Below the pieces are notes generated by a model that did not search any database, was not told where the DNA came from, and saw only the letters and a program-made list of their open reading frames with translations. From contig CAWHIF010000001.1 in NCBI GenBank assembly GCA_963829235.1, positions 200,675 to 264,674 on the forward strand: a DNA stretch of 64,000 nucleotides, written 5' to 3'. The translations under genes were made by a program, and so were the position numbers. Numbering within the stretch: the stretch's first letter is position 1; every line of letters begins with the position of its first letter. This document shows, in pieces, positions 49,374 to 58,367 of this stretch. Origin of the DNA: Bog-756 sp963829235. Lineage in GTDB: Bacteria > Actinomycetota > Acidimicrobiia > Acidimicrobiales > RAAP-2.

Positions 49374-52067
49374 TCAGGCGCCGGTGCCGTGCAATCTGGC
49401 GGTGGCGAGCCCGAAGGGACGCAACTCGAAGGAGCCCTCGAATGGCGCCTCGGGATAGCCTCGCAGGTCGACCAGCCAGCCGCTGTGCCCTTCGATGGCG
49501 ACAGTGGCCACCTCGGCCGCGGGGTTGAAGACCCGCACTTCGAGCACCCCCCCGTCCCGGCGAACGGCGCTCACCTCGGCTCCGCTGACGGTCAGCCCGC
49601 TCCCGATCTGCGGGCGGGTGCCCCCGCCCGGGCTGGTCAACACCTCTAGCGGGAGGAGGATGTCGTCGGCGAGGGCATAGGGGTCGTCGACGTCGAGAGC
49701 CACCGCGTAGTGCAGCGAGACATGGCGGCCTCTCATCTGGAGTCCTTCCACCGGGGTCAGCGGACCGGCCGGGAAGGGTCGGTAGGCCATGCCGAACCGG
49801 GACAGCATGCCGGTCGAGCGCAGCACGGTCAGCGCCAAGGTCGACGCGGCATCACCGGTGGGCGTGGCCGCGATGTCGATCAGCTCGTACTCGCAGACCC
49901 CGTCGTGGACCACGGTCAGACCCCCGGCGGAGACGAAGCGGGTGGCCGGGGCGGTGGGCAGGCCGAATTCCTCCGTGCGGCCCTCGGCCGTCAGCCCCCG
50001 CTCGACCACCGCGAACGCGCTCTCGGCCCTCGACGTCCGGGCCGGGTCGGGCAGGGGAAGATGGACCCGGAGACGGTGGTCGCCACTCGGGTTGACGAAC
50101 GACGTGGTCACGCGGACCGCCGGCTCGTCCGCCCGCACCTCGAGGATCGTCTTCACCACCACGTTCTGCTCCCCGACCCGTGTCTGGGAGTCCACGTCGA
50201 TGTGGTCGGGCCACCGGTACCGCGCCTCGATCACCACGCGGGCGCGTACCGGTCCGGGTTCGGCGACCCGGACGGTGACCTCCTCTGGCGCCTCCACGAA
50301 CGAGTCCGCGGAGGGGGGCGAGTAGTTGTACGAGTCGCCGAGGTCCCCACCGTCGACCAGCTGACCGAACCCTGGCCGCCCGTTGAGGGAGAACGTGCCC
50401 AGGCTCCCGTCCACCTCGACCGTCACCAGGCCGTTGGAGAGCGACACGGGCGCCCCGGGCTCACCGGCCGCCCCGGGCTCACCGGCCGCGACCGGATGGG
50501 CCAGGGCCGCAGGTTCGAACGGTTGCCATCCGTAACCGGGCACCTCCGCCACGCGGGCCGCGATCCTCCGAGTGGGGGGCTGGTCCAGGCCGAAGCGGAT
50601 CACGGCATCGGGGCGCGCATCCAGGCGGGCGTAGATGTCCTGCTTTGCTCGAGCGATGGCCACGTCGCCCCCTTCTTCCGGACCTACCGCGAAGGTGATG
50701 CCGATACCCTCCTCGTCCTCTTCGACGACGATGTCGTGCAGCCAGAGGTCGCGGTCGATCTGTGGGCTCTGCAGCAAGCCGAACATCGACCGCACCGCGT
50801 CGGCGTCGAGCTCCGTCGACCCACTGGGGCCGGTGCGCTCCGACAGCACCTGCACGGCAGGACCGGGTGGATCCGTCGCTCCGACCACCAGTTCGACCAC
50901 GCCCGACCGGGTGCGGCTGGACGCATTGAGGACGTAGGAGCCGGATTCGGCCAGCGATCCGGCCAGCGACTTGACCGCCCGCTCCGCCACTCCGGCGGCG
51001 ATCGTACGCGCTTCCGCGTAGCGGTGCATGACGGCATCGACCACATCGTCCACCGAACAGGCACAGATGGAATCATGGGCCGAGTTGCGCACCATCTCCT
51101 TCCAGGCCAGCTCCAGCAGCGTCCGCGGCCAGGCCGACGGCTCCTGGAACAGCGCGGCAAAGGGCTCCGCTCTCCGCTCCAGTTCGCGCGAGGCCAGACC
51201 GCCCAGGCGCTTGACGTCGACCCGGTTGGAGGTGACGCCCATCAACATGTCGGCGCGGAAGCCCGAGCGGAGCTCTCCGCTCCAGTGCTCAAGGCCTTCG
51301 GTGGGGGCCGAGGCCAGGTACACGGGAAGGGGCAGGATCTCGAACGCCAGGTCGTCTTGGACATCGTTGGCCTCGGCCAGGACCCGGCCGAGCCAGGGCT
51401 GAGGCGAGAGATGGTCGGAGCCGTTCATGATCAGGAGGTCGTCGATGACAAAGCCCTCGACCTCGTCGAGGTGGTCGGCCACCCGTCGCACCAGTGCCTT
51501 GGCGTCATCGGGGAGCACGGCCCCGTTGCTGTAACCGACGGGCAGGTATTCGGCCCGCACGACGGACCCGTCGGGGGCCTCCCAGAAGAACCCGCTCTTC
51601 GTGACGGCCGACGGGACACCCCGCCACACGACTGCATGGGCGAACCCCGCCATTCGGAGGATCTGGGGCATCTGGGCGATGTGGCCGAACATGTCGGGCA
51701 GGTAGCCGATGTCCATGGTGCCGCCGAAGGCCGCACCCCGGAGAAGGCCCATCTGCAGGTTGCGGATGATGGTCTCGCCCGAGGCCAGGAATTCGTCCAT
51801 CAGGATGTACCAGGGACCCATGCCGATCCGGCCGGCCGCAGCCAGGGCACGCAGTCGCACTTCGGCCTCCGGCCGCACCTCGAGGTAATCGTCGACCACG
51901 GCCATCTGCCCGTCGAGCATGAAGTAGGGGTAGCTGTCGTCGGATTCGAGCAGGGGCACCAACGCATCGAACATGTCGACCAGATTGAGACGGAACTCCT
52001 GGTACGACTGGTACCACTCTCGGTCCCAATGGGTGTGTGGAACGACAACGACTCGTCGGGCTGTCAT
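49374..52067 (-). CDS. Glycoside hydrolase family 38 alpha-mannosidase
   Basis: 897 residues. The N-terminal catalytic domain starts VVVVPHTHWDREWYQSYQEFRLNLVDMFDAL, with the zinc ligands His and Asp of HTHWDREW. The nucleophile Asp is in DIGYLPDMFGHIAQMPQILRMAGF. The middle domain has the zinc-binding His of NSAHDSICACSVDDVVDAVMHRYAEAR. The C-terminal beta domains end in ALDVDDPYALADDILLPLEVLTSPGGG. It cleaves alpha-mannosides, either from glycoconjugates in turnover or for scavenging. No signal peptide is seen, so it is probably intracellular. ATG 52067 directly precedes the catalytic domain. Confidence 0.93.
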   Translation of the reverse strand: MTARRVVVVPHTHWDREWYQSYQEFRLNLVDMFDALVPLLESDDSYPYFMLDGQMAVVDDYLEVRPEAEVRLRALAAAGRIGMGPWYILMDEFLASGETIIRNLQMGLLRGAAFGGTMDIGYLPDMFGHIAQMPQILRMAGFAHAVVWRGVPSAVTKSGFFWEAPDGSVVRAEYLPVGYSNGAVLPDDAKALVRRVADHLDEVEGFVIDDLLIMNGSDHLSPQPWLGRVLAEANDVQDDLAFEILPLPVYLASAPTEGLEHWSGELRSGFRADMLMGVTSNRVDVKRLGGLASRELERRAEPFAALFQEPSAWPRTLLELAWKEMVRNSAHDSICACSVDDVVDAVMHRYAEARTIAAGVAERAVKSLAGSLAESGSYVLNASSRTRSGVVELVVGATDPPGPAVQVLSERTGPSGSTELDADAVRSMFGLLQSPQIDRDLWLHDIVVEEDEEGIGITFAVGPEEGGDVAIARAKQDIYARLDARPDAVIRFGLDQPPTRRIAARVAEVPGYGWQPFEPAALAHPVAAGEPGAAGEPGAPVSLSNGLVTVEVDGSLGTFSLNGRPGFGQLVDGGDLGDSYNYSPPSADSFVEAPEEVTVRVAEPGPVRARVVIEARYRWPDHIDVDSQTRVGEQNVVVKTILEVRADEPAVRVTTSFVNPSGDHRLRVHLPLPDPARTSRAESAFAVVERGLTAEGRTEEFGLPTAPATRFVSAGGLTVVHDGVCEYELIDIAATPTGDAASTLALTVLRSTGMLSRFGMAYRPFPAGPLTPVEGLQMRGRHVSLHYAVALDVDDPYALADDILLPLEVLTSPGGGTRPQIGSGLTVSGAEVSAVRRDGGVLEVRVFNPAAEVATVAIEGHSGWLVDLRGYPEAPFEGSFELRPFGLATARLHGTGA

Positions 52068-52187
52068 GGCCACCAGACTACGACGTCCGGGGCTGCCGGG
52101 CCCGGTCGTTGGCAGGACCCTGCGTGCCGGCATCCGATGAGATCTTCGGCTCCCGGGGCGATGTTTCGCACCGGCAGGTGGCCGTCT

Positions 52188-52649
52188 CTACTGGCAGTCG
52201 TGGCACCGTCCGTAGACGGCAAAGTGATGGGGGTTGATCTCGAACCCGAACTGGGACCTGGCGTTCCGCGACAGCTCCCGAAAAAGCGCATCCGGGGCCT
52301 CGAATGTCGCGCCGCACACCTCGCACACGAAATGGGAATGCGCGCCCTCGGCAAGGTGGTAGGTCGCGGCACCATGTCCGAGGTGCGAGTGGACAATGAC
52401 CCCGAGCTTCTCGAGCTCTTCCACATTGCGGTAGATGGTCGACAGATGCACGTCGGGAGCTTTGGCCTGCACCTTGGCGGCCAGCTCCTCGACCGTGCTG
52501 TGGCCCTGGGCCTCGAAGATCGCCTGCAACAGGAACCGGCGGGACGACGTGATCCGCCCGCCGTGCTCGCGGACCAGCGCCAGCGCCCCCTCGAGTGTGC
52601 TGGTGTTGCTCGGCTCCTTCGTCGAGCCGTCTGCCGGCCGGGTCACCAC
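52188..52649 (-). CDS. Fur-family metalloregulator, probably nickel-responsive (Nur-like)
   Basis: 153 residues. The winged helix is ITSSRRFLLQAIFEAQGHSTVEELAAKVQAKAPDVHLSTIYRNVEELEKLGVIVHSHLGHG. The metal region has HLAEGAHSHFVCEVCG and the C-terminal HHFAVYGRCHDCQ with two CxxC motifs for structural zinc. Divergence from a NiCoT nickel carrier and the 20-bp palindrome between them point to nickel control; a zinc or iron role cannot be excluded. Confidence 0.88.
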   Translation of the reverse strand: MVTRPADGSTKEPSNTSTLEGALALVREHGGRITSSRRFLLQAIFEAQGHSTVEELAAKVQAKAPDVHLSTIYRNVEELEKLGVIVHSHLGHGAATYHLAEGAHSHFVCEVCGATFEAPDALFRELSRNARSQFGFEINPHHFAVYGRCHDCQ

Positions 52650-52765
52650 GTCATCCTACTGGGGCCACCCTGCGGATCGATGAGATCGGCGGTCAACGAT
52701 GCCGTTGCGCTGTGGCCCCACCTTGACGGCCGACTCGAGTGCGAGGGGAGCACAGATACGTATGT

Positions 52766-52785
52766 GACGCTATTGCAATAGCGTC
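52766..52785. promoter_or_regulatory. Perfect 20-bp palindrome, likely Fur-family operator for the nickel carrier
   Basis: GACGCTATTGCAATAGCGTC is its own reverse complement over all 20 bases. The centre TATTGCAATA contains TTGCAA (52773-52778), which can serve as a -35 with TATTGT (52796-52801) as -10 at 17-bp spacing. Bound repressor would thus block the carrier promoter. It lies between the divergent regulator and carrier genes. Confidence 0.65.
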
Positions 52786-52848
52786 GCATTTCCCTTATTG
52801 TGCATGGAAAGCCTGCCGGCGAGTCCGGCACCAGCAGAGGACGACCAC

Positions 52849-54063
52849 GTGGACATTGCCAGACCGGCCCCCGCCCAGGCCGGCCCCCTCGAGCAGGTCA
52901 AGGAGTTCCGGAGGGGCCTGTCCCCCGCCCAGTGGATGCAGACCAAGCTGATGTTTGCTTCGATCCTGCTGCTCCACGTCGTCGGGTTCGGCGTGTTCAT
53001 CGTGCTCGTGGTGCCCAGTCACTACAAGGGCTTGGGCATCGGGGTATCCGTGCTGGCCTACACCCTCGGACTCCGACACGCCTTCGACGCCGACCACATC
53101 TCGGCAATCGACAACACGACCCGGAAGCTGATGAACGAGGGAAAGAAACCCCTCAGCCTGGGGTACTTCTTCTCATTGGGCCACTCGACCATCGTCGTCG
53201 TCATCGGTGCCGGGATCGTCATCGCCGAAAAGACCGTCTATAGCGCCGTGTCCCACAACGGCTCCGGACTGGAGCAGTTCGGTGGGATCTTCGGCACGAT
53301 CGTCTCTGCGTCGTTCCTCTATCTCATCGCCATTCTCAACGTCGTCATTCTGGCCGGGATCATCACGGTGTTCAGGAGGATGCGCCACGGCGAATTCGAC
53401 GAGGCCGAGCTCGAAAAGCAACTGGAGAACCGCGGCTTGATGTACCGCATCTTCGGCAGATGGATGAGGTCGATCACCAAGGAGTGGCAGATGTACCCGG
53501 TGGGGGTCGTGTTCGGCATGGGATTCGACACCGCCAGCGAAGTCGCGCTGCTGGCCACCACCGCCGTGCTGGCCACACAGTCGCTGCCCTGGTACTCCAT
53601 CATGTGTCTCCCCATCCTGTTCACGGCGGGGATGACCCTCATGGATACGCTGGACGGGGTCTTCATGAACGTGGCCTACGGCTGGGCCTTCTTCAATCCG
53701 GTCCGGAAGGTCTATTACAACCTGGCCATCACCGGGCTGTCGGTGTTCATCTGCTTCTTCATCGGCACGATCGAAATACTCGGACTCCTACCGACGGAAC
53801 TGCATTTGAGCGGTGGCTTCTGGAATTTCATGGCCAATTTCAACATCAACACGGCAGGCTTCGTGATCGTCGGCCTGTTCGTCGCCACCTGGGTGGGCGC
53901 CCTCATGATCTGGAAATTCGGCCACGTCGAGGAGAGGTGGACGGCGAAGCTGACCCACCAGACGAGCCCTGACCAGTTCGAAGAGGATCTCGGCGTGCGA
54001 TACCTGGCAGAGGTTGCGGGGGTTGAACAGGTTGAAGAGGTTGCGGCCCAGAAGGTCTCGTGA
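52849..54063 (+). CDS. NiCoT-family nickel/cobalt transporter
   Basis: 404 residues with about eight spans. Signature motifs of the HoxN/NixA/NicT family: LGLRHAFDADHISAIDN (span II), FFSLGHSTIVVVI (span III), VFGMGFDTASEVALL (span V) and FTAGMTLMDTLDGVFM. The protein imports Ni2+ and/or Co2+ through the cytoplasmic membrane. GTG 52849 has GAGGA about 8 bases upstream and lies behind the predicted transcription start; ATG 52804 is possible but would precede it. The C-terminus is acidic (VEQVEEVAAQ). Confidence 0.9.
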   Translation: MDIARPAPAQAGPLEQVKEFRRGLSPAQWMQTKLMFASILLLHVVGFGVFIVLVVPSHYKGLGIGVSVLAYTLGLRHAFDADHISAIDNTTRKLMNEGKKPLSLGYFFSLGHSTIVVVIGAGIVIAEKTVYSAVSHNGSGLEQFGGIFGTIVSASFLYLIAILNVVILAGIITVFRRMRHGEFDEAELEKQLENRGLMYRIFGRWMRSITKEWQMYPVGVVFGMGFDTASEVALLATTAVLATQSLPWYSIMCLPILFTAGMTLMDTLDGVFMNVAYGWAFFNPVRKVYYNLAITGLSVFICFFIGTIEILGLLPTELHLSGGFWNFMANFNINTAGFVIVGLFVATWVGALMIWKFGHVEERWTAKLTHQTSPDQFEEDLGVRYLAEVAGVEQVEEVAAQKVS

Positions 54064-54087
54064 CAGAGATACCCGTAACGTGAGGGA

Positions 54088-54318
54088 ATGACCCTCACCA
54101 TCTTTGGCGTCATCGTGCTGACATTCATGATGGCCATGTATGCACTGGAAACGCGGGGCTCTGTTTTCATCCTCGCCTTTGCCCTGGGCTGTGCTCTGTC
54201 CAGTACCTACGGATTCCTGTCGGGGGCGTGGCCGTTCGGAGTAGTCGAAGCGATCTGGACAGCCGTCGCCATTCATCGTTACACCGGCACGGCGCGGAAG
54301 AACCCGAATCCCGTCTAG
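54088..54318 (+). CDS. Small conserved membrane protein
   Basis: 76 residues with two spans (TLTIFGVIVLTFMMAMYAL and VFILAFALGCALSSTYGFL), then SGAWPFGVVEAIWTAVAIHRY. The 'SS.YGFL.GAWPFGVVE.IW..VA..R' pattern recurs in small bacterial membrane proteins that I know only as hypothetical. It follows the nickel carrier by 24 bp in the same direction and may be co-transcribed. Confidence 0.75.
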   Translation: MTLTIFGVIVLTFMMAMYALETRGSVFILAFALGCALSSTYGFLSGAWPFGVVEAIWTAVAIHRYTGTARKNPNPV

Positions 54319-54391
54319 TGCTGCGATGCGAACGTGGTCGGCAAAGCCCTCAGGCAAAGCCCTCGAGAGGATCGGGTGGGTGGCTCCATCG

Positions 54392-56554
54392 TTATGCGAA
54401 GCACTTGCGGATGGCAGCTTGTGCCAACGGCTGCAATTCTGACGTCTGCCCGGGATCGGGCTTGGTCATCAATTTCCCGGAGTTGTAGTACAGCCACGGG
54501 CCCCAGAAATAGAGGCCGCCGATCTTGTGCTCCTTGACGAACTCGCAAGCGGCTGTGAACCAGTTGGCCTGGATCGTCTGGTTGAAGGTCTCACCCGGGG
54601 GCGGATCGACATTCGGGTCCGCATAGGAGCCGTCCAATGCCGGGATTCCCACCTCCTCGAAGGTGTCGTCGGAGGCTGTGATCGCGAACGACTCCCCCTT
54701 CAGGTAGGTGTTCCAACCGGCCAGGAGCTGGGCTACCGACGAGGTCGGAGTCGTGTGCGAAACGTGCGGATAGGCGTCTTCTGCGACCGCGGTGCCCGTA
54801 TGGACGGCGCCCTTCAGCGGCTCGGCCCAGATCGAGTCGAAGACCAGCTGGCCGGAGTACAGCTTCTTGGCCGCCGCGATCGCTGATGCCCACTGCGAGC
54901 TCGTCGACATGCTCGTCAGCTCCGACGAAATGGCGAAGCGGGTGACCTTGTTCGCTTGGGCCATCTCCAAGTACGGCTTCAGGATACCTTCGTAACTCGT
55001 CATCCACGCCGTTTCATTCGTCGGCGCGATATTCCCCCGCCAGTTGCCAAAGATCCAGAGGTTGGATTGATCGAGCAGGGGTCGCAGTACGACATGCAGG
55101 CCGGCCGCCTGGGCCGCGTGCACGAGAACGGCCAGGCGCGCCGGACTGGGTGATTGCAGCGGGACGGGGATCGCCTCGGGCTCGCCGCACAGGTCGGCGG
55201 TAAACACACTGTTCGTCGTGGCGCCCAGGGCGTAGAACGGAAACACGATCTCGACGCTGTTGGCCCCCAGCGACTTGATGCCTTGCATTTCGTTCGTCGC
55301 GTTCGCCTGCCACGCGGCCGCTGGCTCACAGCTGCCCGTTACATAGACATCGATCCCATGCTGGGGAGGGGTCGCCGGCGGGGGTGCGGTCTTCGTCCGG
55401 GGTGCGGTCTTCGTCCGGGGTACGGTCTTCGTCCGGGGTACGGTCTTCGTCCGGGGTGCGGTCTTCGTCCGGGGTGTGGTCTTCGTCGAGGAGGTTCTGA
55501 CCGTAGCGGTCCCGGCACGGGCCGCCGGCGGGGTCGGGGTCACCTTGAGGGCCCCGCCCACGAGCTCCCAGCCGGATGGAAGCGCTTCGGGCGTACCCGT
55601 GATGCCCCCCGAAGTCACACCGACCAAGGCTGCTCCGGCGAGGTTGGTGCCGGACAGGTCGCTCTCGGACAACATGACGTCCAGGGCGTCTGTATTGCTC
55701 AGATTGGCATCGGTGAGCGTGGCCCCGGTCAGGACGGCCCCTTCGAGATTGGCACCGGCTGCGTCAGCTTTCGTCAGGCGCGCGCCTTTGAGGTTGGCAC
55801 CGTAGAGGAAGGCGTCGGGCCCGATGAGGTAGCCATTCACCACCGACCAGTCGGCCGGGAGGGACTTCGGGATGCCGGTGAGGCCGCCGGAGACGACCCC
55901 GGAGAGTATGGCTGTGGTCAGAGTGGCACCGGCGACGTCGGCGCCGGTGAGGTTGGCGCCGGTGAGGTTGGCGCCGGTGAGGTTGGCGGCGGCCAAGTTG
56001 CCATCCGTGAGATTGGCACCCGGTCCGACGAGATACCCGCTGACGAGGCTCCAGTTGCTGGGCAGCGTGCCGGTCCCGGTGTCGGTACCGGACATCAATC
56101 CGGTGAAGTCCGACCCCAGGAAATTGGCACCGGTGACGCTCGAGCCCTGAAGGCTGGCCCCGTTCAAGAGGGCGTCCTTCATGCCGGCATCCGTCAGGGT
56201 CGCGTCGGAGATGAGGGCGCCCTGCAGGTCGGCGCCGGTCGCGGTGGCACCCGTCAGAATGGCACTGGTGAGGTTGGCATTGGTCAGGTTGGCGCCGGTG
56301 AGGTTGGCCTTGGTCAGGTTGGCCCCCGTGAGGTTGACGCCGTAGAGATCGGCTTTGGAGAGATTGCAGCTCGAGAGTTTGGCACCCGGGCCGGGGACGC
56401 AGCTGGCGGCACTGGCGGGCACCGCGCCGATGAGGGCCAGAGCCAGCAGCAGTATGGCCCCGGCCATGGACAACGACGCCCTGGCTCGATGACGACGCCC
56501 TCCGTTCCCAACCCACGAAGCCTCCATGGGATGAGAGTTGCATAGTAGTTCCAT
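54392..56554 (-). CDS. Exported pentapeptide-repeat protein fused to a glycosidase-like TIM-barrel domain
   Basis: 720 residues from ATG 56554. A signal peptide (SMAGAILLLALALIGAVPASAA) precedes ~300 residues of A(N/D)LxG pentapeptides, broken three times by GITGTPEALPSGWELV-type inserts. A PRTKTA/V repeat linker follows. The C-terminal ~320 residues (GIDVYVTGSCEPAAAWQANATNEMQGIKSLGANSVEIVFPFYALG, GLHVVLRPLLDQSNLWIFGNWRG, FAISSELTSMS, GGLYFWGPWLYYNSGKL) look like a GH-type (beta/alpha)8 barrel, recalling GH113-like proteins; ISSEL would carry one acid. Start alternatives are TTG 56614 and internal ATGs. Probably surface-located; polysaccharide binding or cleavage is an inference. Confidence 0.8.
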   Translation of the reverse strand: MELLCNSHPMEASWVGNGGRRHRARASLSMAGAILLLALALIGAVPASAASCVPGPGAKLSSCNLSKADLYGVNLTGANLTKANLTGANLTNANLTSAILTGATATGADLQGALISDATLTDAGMKDALLNGASLQGSSVTGANFLGSDFTGLMSGTDTGTGTLPSNWSLVSGYLVGPGANLTDGNLAAANLTGANLTGANLTGADVAGATLTTAILSGVVSGGLTGIPKSLPADWSVVNGYLIGPDAFLYGANLKGARLTKADAAGANLEGAVLTGATLTDANLSNTDALDVMLSESDLSGTNLAGAALVGVTSGGITGTPEALPSGWELVGGALKVTPTPPAARAGTATVRTSSTKTTPRTKTAPRTKTVPRTKTVPRTKTAPRTKTAPPPATPPQHGIDVYVTGSCEPAAAWQANATNEMQGIKSLGANSVEIVFPFYALGATTNSVFTADLCGEPEAIPVPLQSPSPARLAVLVHAAQAAGLHVVLRPLLDQSNLWIFGNWRGNIAPTNETAWMTSYEGILKPYLEMAQANKVTRFAISSELTSMSTSSQWASAIAAAKKLYSGQLVFDSIWAEPLKGAVHTGTAVAEDAYPHVSHTTPTSSVAQLLAGWNTYLKGESFAITASDDTFEEVGIPALDGSYADPNVDPPPGETFNQTIQANWFTAACEFVKEHKIGGLYFWGPWLYYNSGKLMTKPDPGQTSELQPLAQAAIRKCFA
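55383..55487 (-). repeat. 18-bp in-gene tandem repeat encoding PRTKTA/V
   Basis: About six copies of GGTGCGGTCTTCGTCCGG (plus strand), with GGTAC and GGTGT variants. It codes for the basic linker between the pentapeptide part and the barrel domain. Confidence 0.88.
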
Positions 56555-56784
56555 AGGAATGGCATTTCTCGGTAGCGGTTGATTCCGTTGCGCAGGCAAC
56601 TCGCCGATCCCCAAGAACGTGGGCCCGACAAACCACCGGCTCCGGGTGGAAACTTCAGGGACTGCGGAGGTGCGAGCTTCCTCGAGGCGACCCGTCCACG
56701 CCGGTTCTGGCCACCCCGATCAGCTGTAGCCTTCCACACGAAAATGGCGCGATCCAGGGCCGGTCTTGTGGATTTCTGCCCCCC

Positions 56785-58263
56785 TCAGGACAGGTCCTCA
56801 GAGAGCATCCGGGCGACGTTGAAACCCGAGTCAACCGCCTGGTGGGTACCCGAGCCCCTACCACCGGCGTCGCAACCGACGAGGTAGAGCCCCTTCAGTG
56901 GGGTTCGCGCATCAGGCTTGCCCTTTCCAACCTGACCGACGACCTGGGCCAGGCCGACCGCCTCGCCGCCGGTGCCAGGCATCGTCGAGTCTCGGGTCAT
57001 CCGCGAAATCTGACGGGCGCCGTACGGTTCCGTACGGATGGTATGGGTGCGAATGTCGGGATAGAGCTCATCGATCACCTGGCGGGCTCGGCGCACGGCT
57101 CTCTCACCCATGTCCGAGTTCGGATCGGGTGACACGAAGACCTGGATGTTCGCGACCTGGTGTTCGGGTTCGGCCACCAGGCCCGGATCGAACTCGGAGG
57201 CGACGTCGATGGCTATGAGCGGGATGTCGGGCCATTCACCCGCCTCCATTGCTGCAAAGCGTTCGGAATCGAGCCAGCTGTGGTCCGAGAAGATCGGAAT
57301 CAATGCCGCATCGAACACCCGTGCATCGAACACATAGCGAGCACCGGCGATGGCCCAGCTCGGCTCCAGCTTCTGCACCCTCTCCACGTACTCGGCCGGG
57401 AAGGTCTCCTCGGGGGTCAACCTCAACACAGTCGGCTGAATGCCCGCGTTCGAGACGATAGCGGGAGCCCGGAAGGCTCCCTTGTCCGTCTCGATGCCGA
57501 CAGCCCGCCCGTTCTCGACGAGAATCCGCTGCGCTCGGGTGCTGGTCAGGAACATCCCGCCACGCTCCACGACAACCTCGGCGCACACCTCGGCCAAGCG
57601 GCCATAGCCACCCCGATGGAACCGACCGGCGCCGCTCATCGCCATGTTGCGGAGGACGAGAACCGCCTCCGAAGCCGCCAGCCGATCCACCGGCGCGACG
57701 AACAACATGTTGAGGGTCGCGTAGATCTGACTCGTAAGGCCCACCGGCAATCCGAACGGCGTGACGAAGTCGACGGTGCCCACCTCATCCAGAGCCGCAA
57801 GATCTTCATCGGACATGGCGATCATTGCCAGATAGAACTCCCCGAGCTTGGCGATGTCGCCGTCAGTGGCCCCGAACACCCGCCGGAGCGTGGCCAACTC
57901 CTCTTCGGAGCCGGTCTGTTGCAGCGCGGACCGCATTGAGCGCCACCCTCCCTCGGGGGGGCGATAGTGCAGAGCGGCCTTTTCGCCCTCTGGGATGAGA
58001 AAGTCGACACGGTCGCCGATGCCAAGGACGTCGACCAGTTCATGGAATCGCGAATTGAGCGCAGGGATGCCGACGGCGCCGAACATCTCGTAGCGGTACC
58101 CCTTGCGGTTGAGCGTCTGGGTCTTGCCGCCCGCTCTTGGCGTCTTGTCGATGAGGGCGACCCGTTTCCCCTGGTTGGCACAGAGTGCCGCCGTGGTAAC
58201 CCCGCCGTAGCCGGCTCCGATGACGATCACATCGAAGTCGCCGGCAACCTGGGCATGGACCAT
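56785..58263 (-). CDS. FAD-dependent oxidoreductase of the phytoene desaturase/CrtI type
   Basis: 492 residues. The FAD site is FDVIVIGAGYGGVTTAALCANQGKRVALIDKTPRAGGKTQTLNRKGYRYEMFG, typical of carotenoid desaturases and isomerases and related NAD(P)/FAD proteins. The C-terminus has GLYLVGCDAGGRGSGTHQAVDSGFNVARML, the second FAD contact. No other carotenoid gene is near, so the substrate is open. ATG 58263 has GGGGA about 8 bases upstream; the upstream opening to 58575 runs into the permease gene and is not used. Confidence 0.85.
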   Translation of the reverse strand: MVHAQVAGDFDVIVIGAGYGGVTTAALCANQGKRVALIDKTPRAGGKTQTLNRKGYRYEMFGAVGIPALNSRFHELVDVLGIGDRVDFLIPEGEKAALHYRPPEGGWRSMRSALQQTGSEEELATLRRVFGATDGDIAKLGEFYLAMIAMSDEDLAALDEVGTVDFVTPFGLPVGLTSQIYATLNMLFVAPVDRLAASEAVLVLRNMAMSGAGRFHRGGYGRLAEVCAEVVVERGGMFLTSTRAQRILVENGRAVGIETDKGAFRAPAIVSNAGIQPTVLRLTPEETFPAEYVERVQKLEPSWAIAGARYVFDARVFDAALIPIFSDHSWLDSERFAAMEAGEWPDIPLIAIDVASEFDPGLVAEPEHQVANIQVFVSPDPNSDMGERAVRRARQVIDELYPDIRTHTIRTEPYGARQISRMTRDSTMPGTGGEAVGLAQVVGQVGKGKPDARTPLKGLYLVGCDAGGRGSGTHQAVDSGFNVARMLSEDLS

Positions 58264-58367
58264 GTCTTTTCCCCGCTTGGTCGTCGAAAGAAGCGGCCCC
58301 GCGGTGGGCGCCTCCCCGTGGGACAGGTAGACGGATTGTACCCACCGGTGCGCCCCGAGCGGAGGGG

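Noticed and set aside
49710..52781. 1023-residue plus-strand frame opposite the GH38 gene
   Set aside because: Shadow of high-GC coding; the minus-strand product has all GH38 signatures and the plus frame runs across two other genes.
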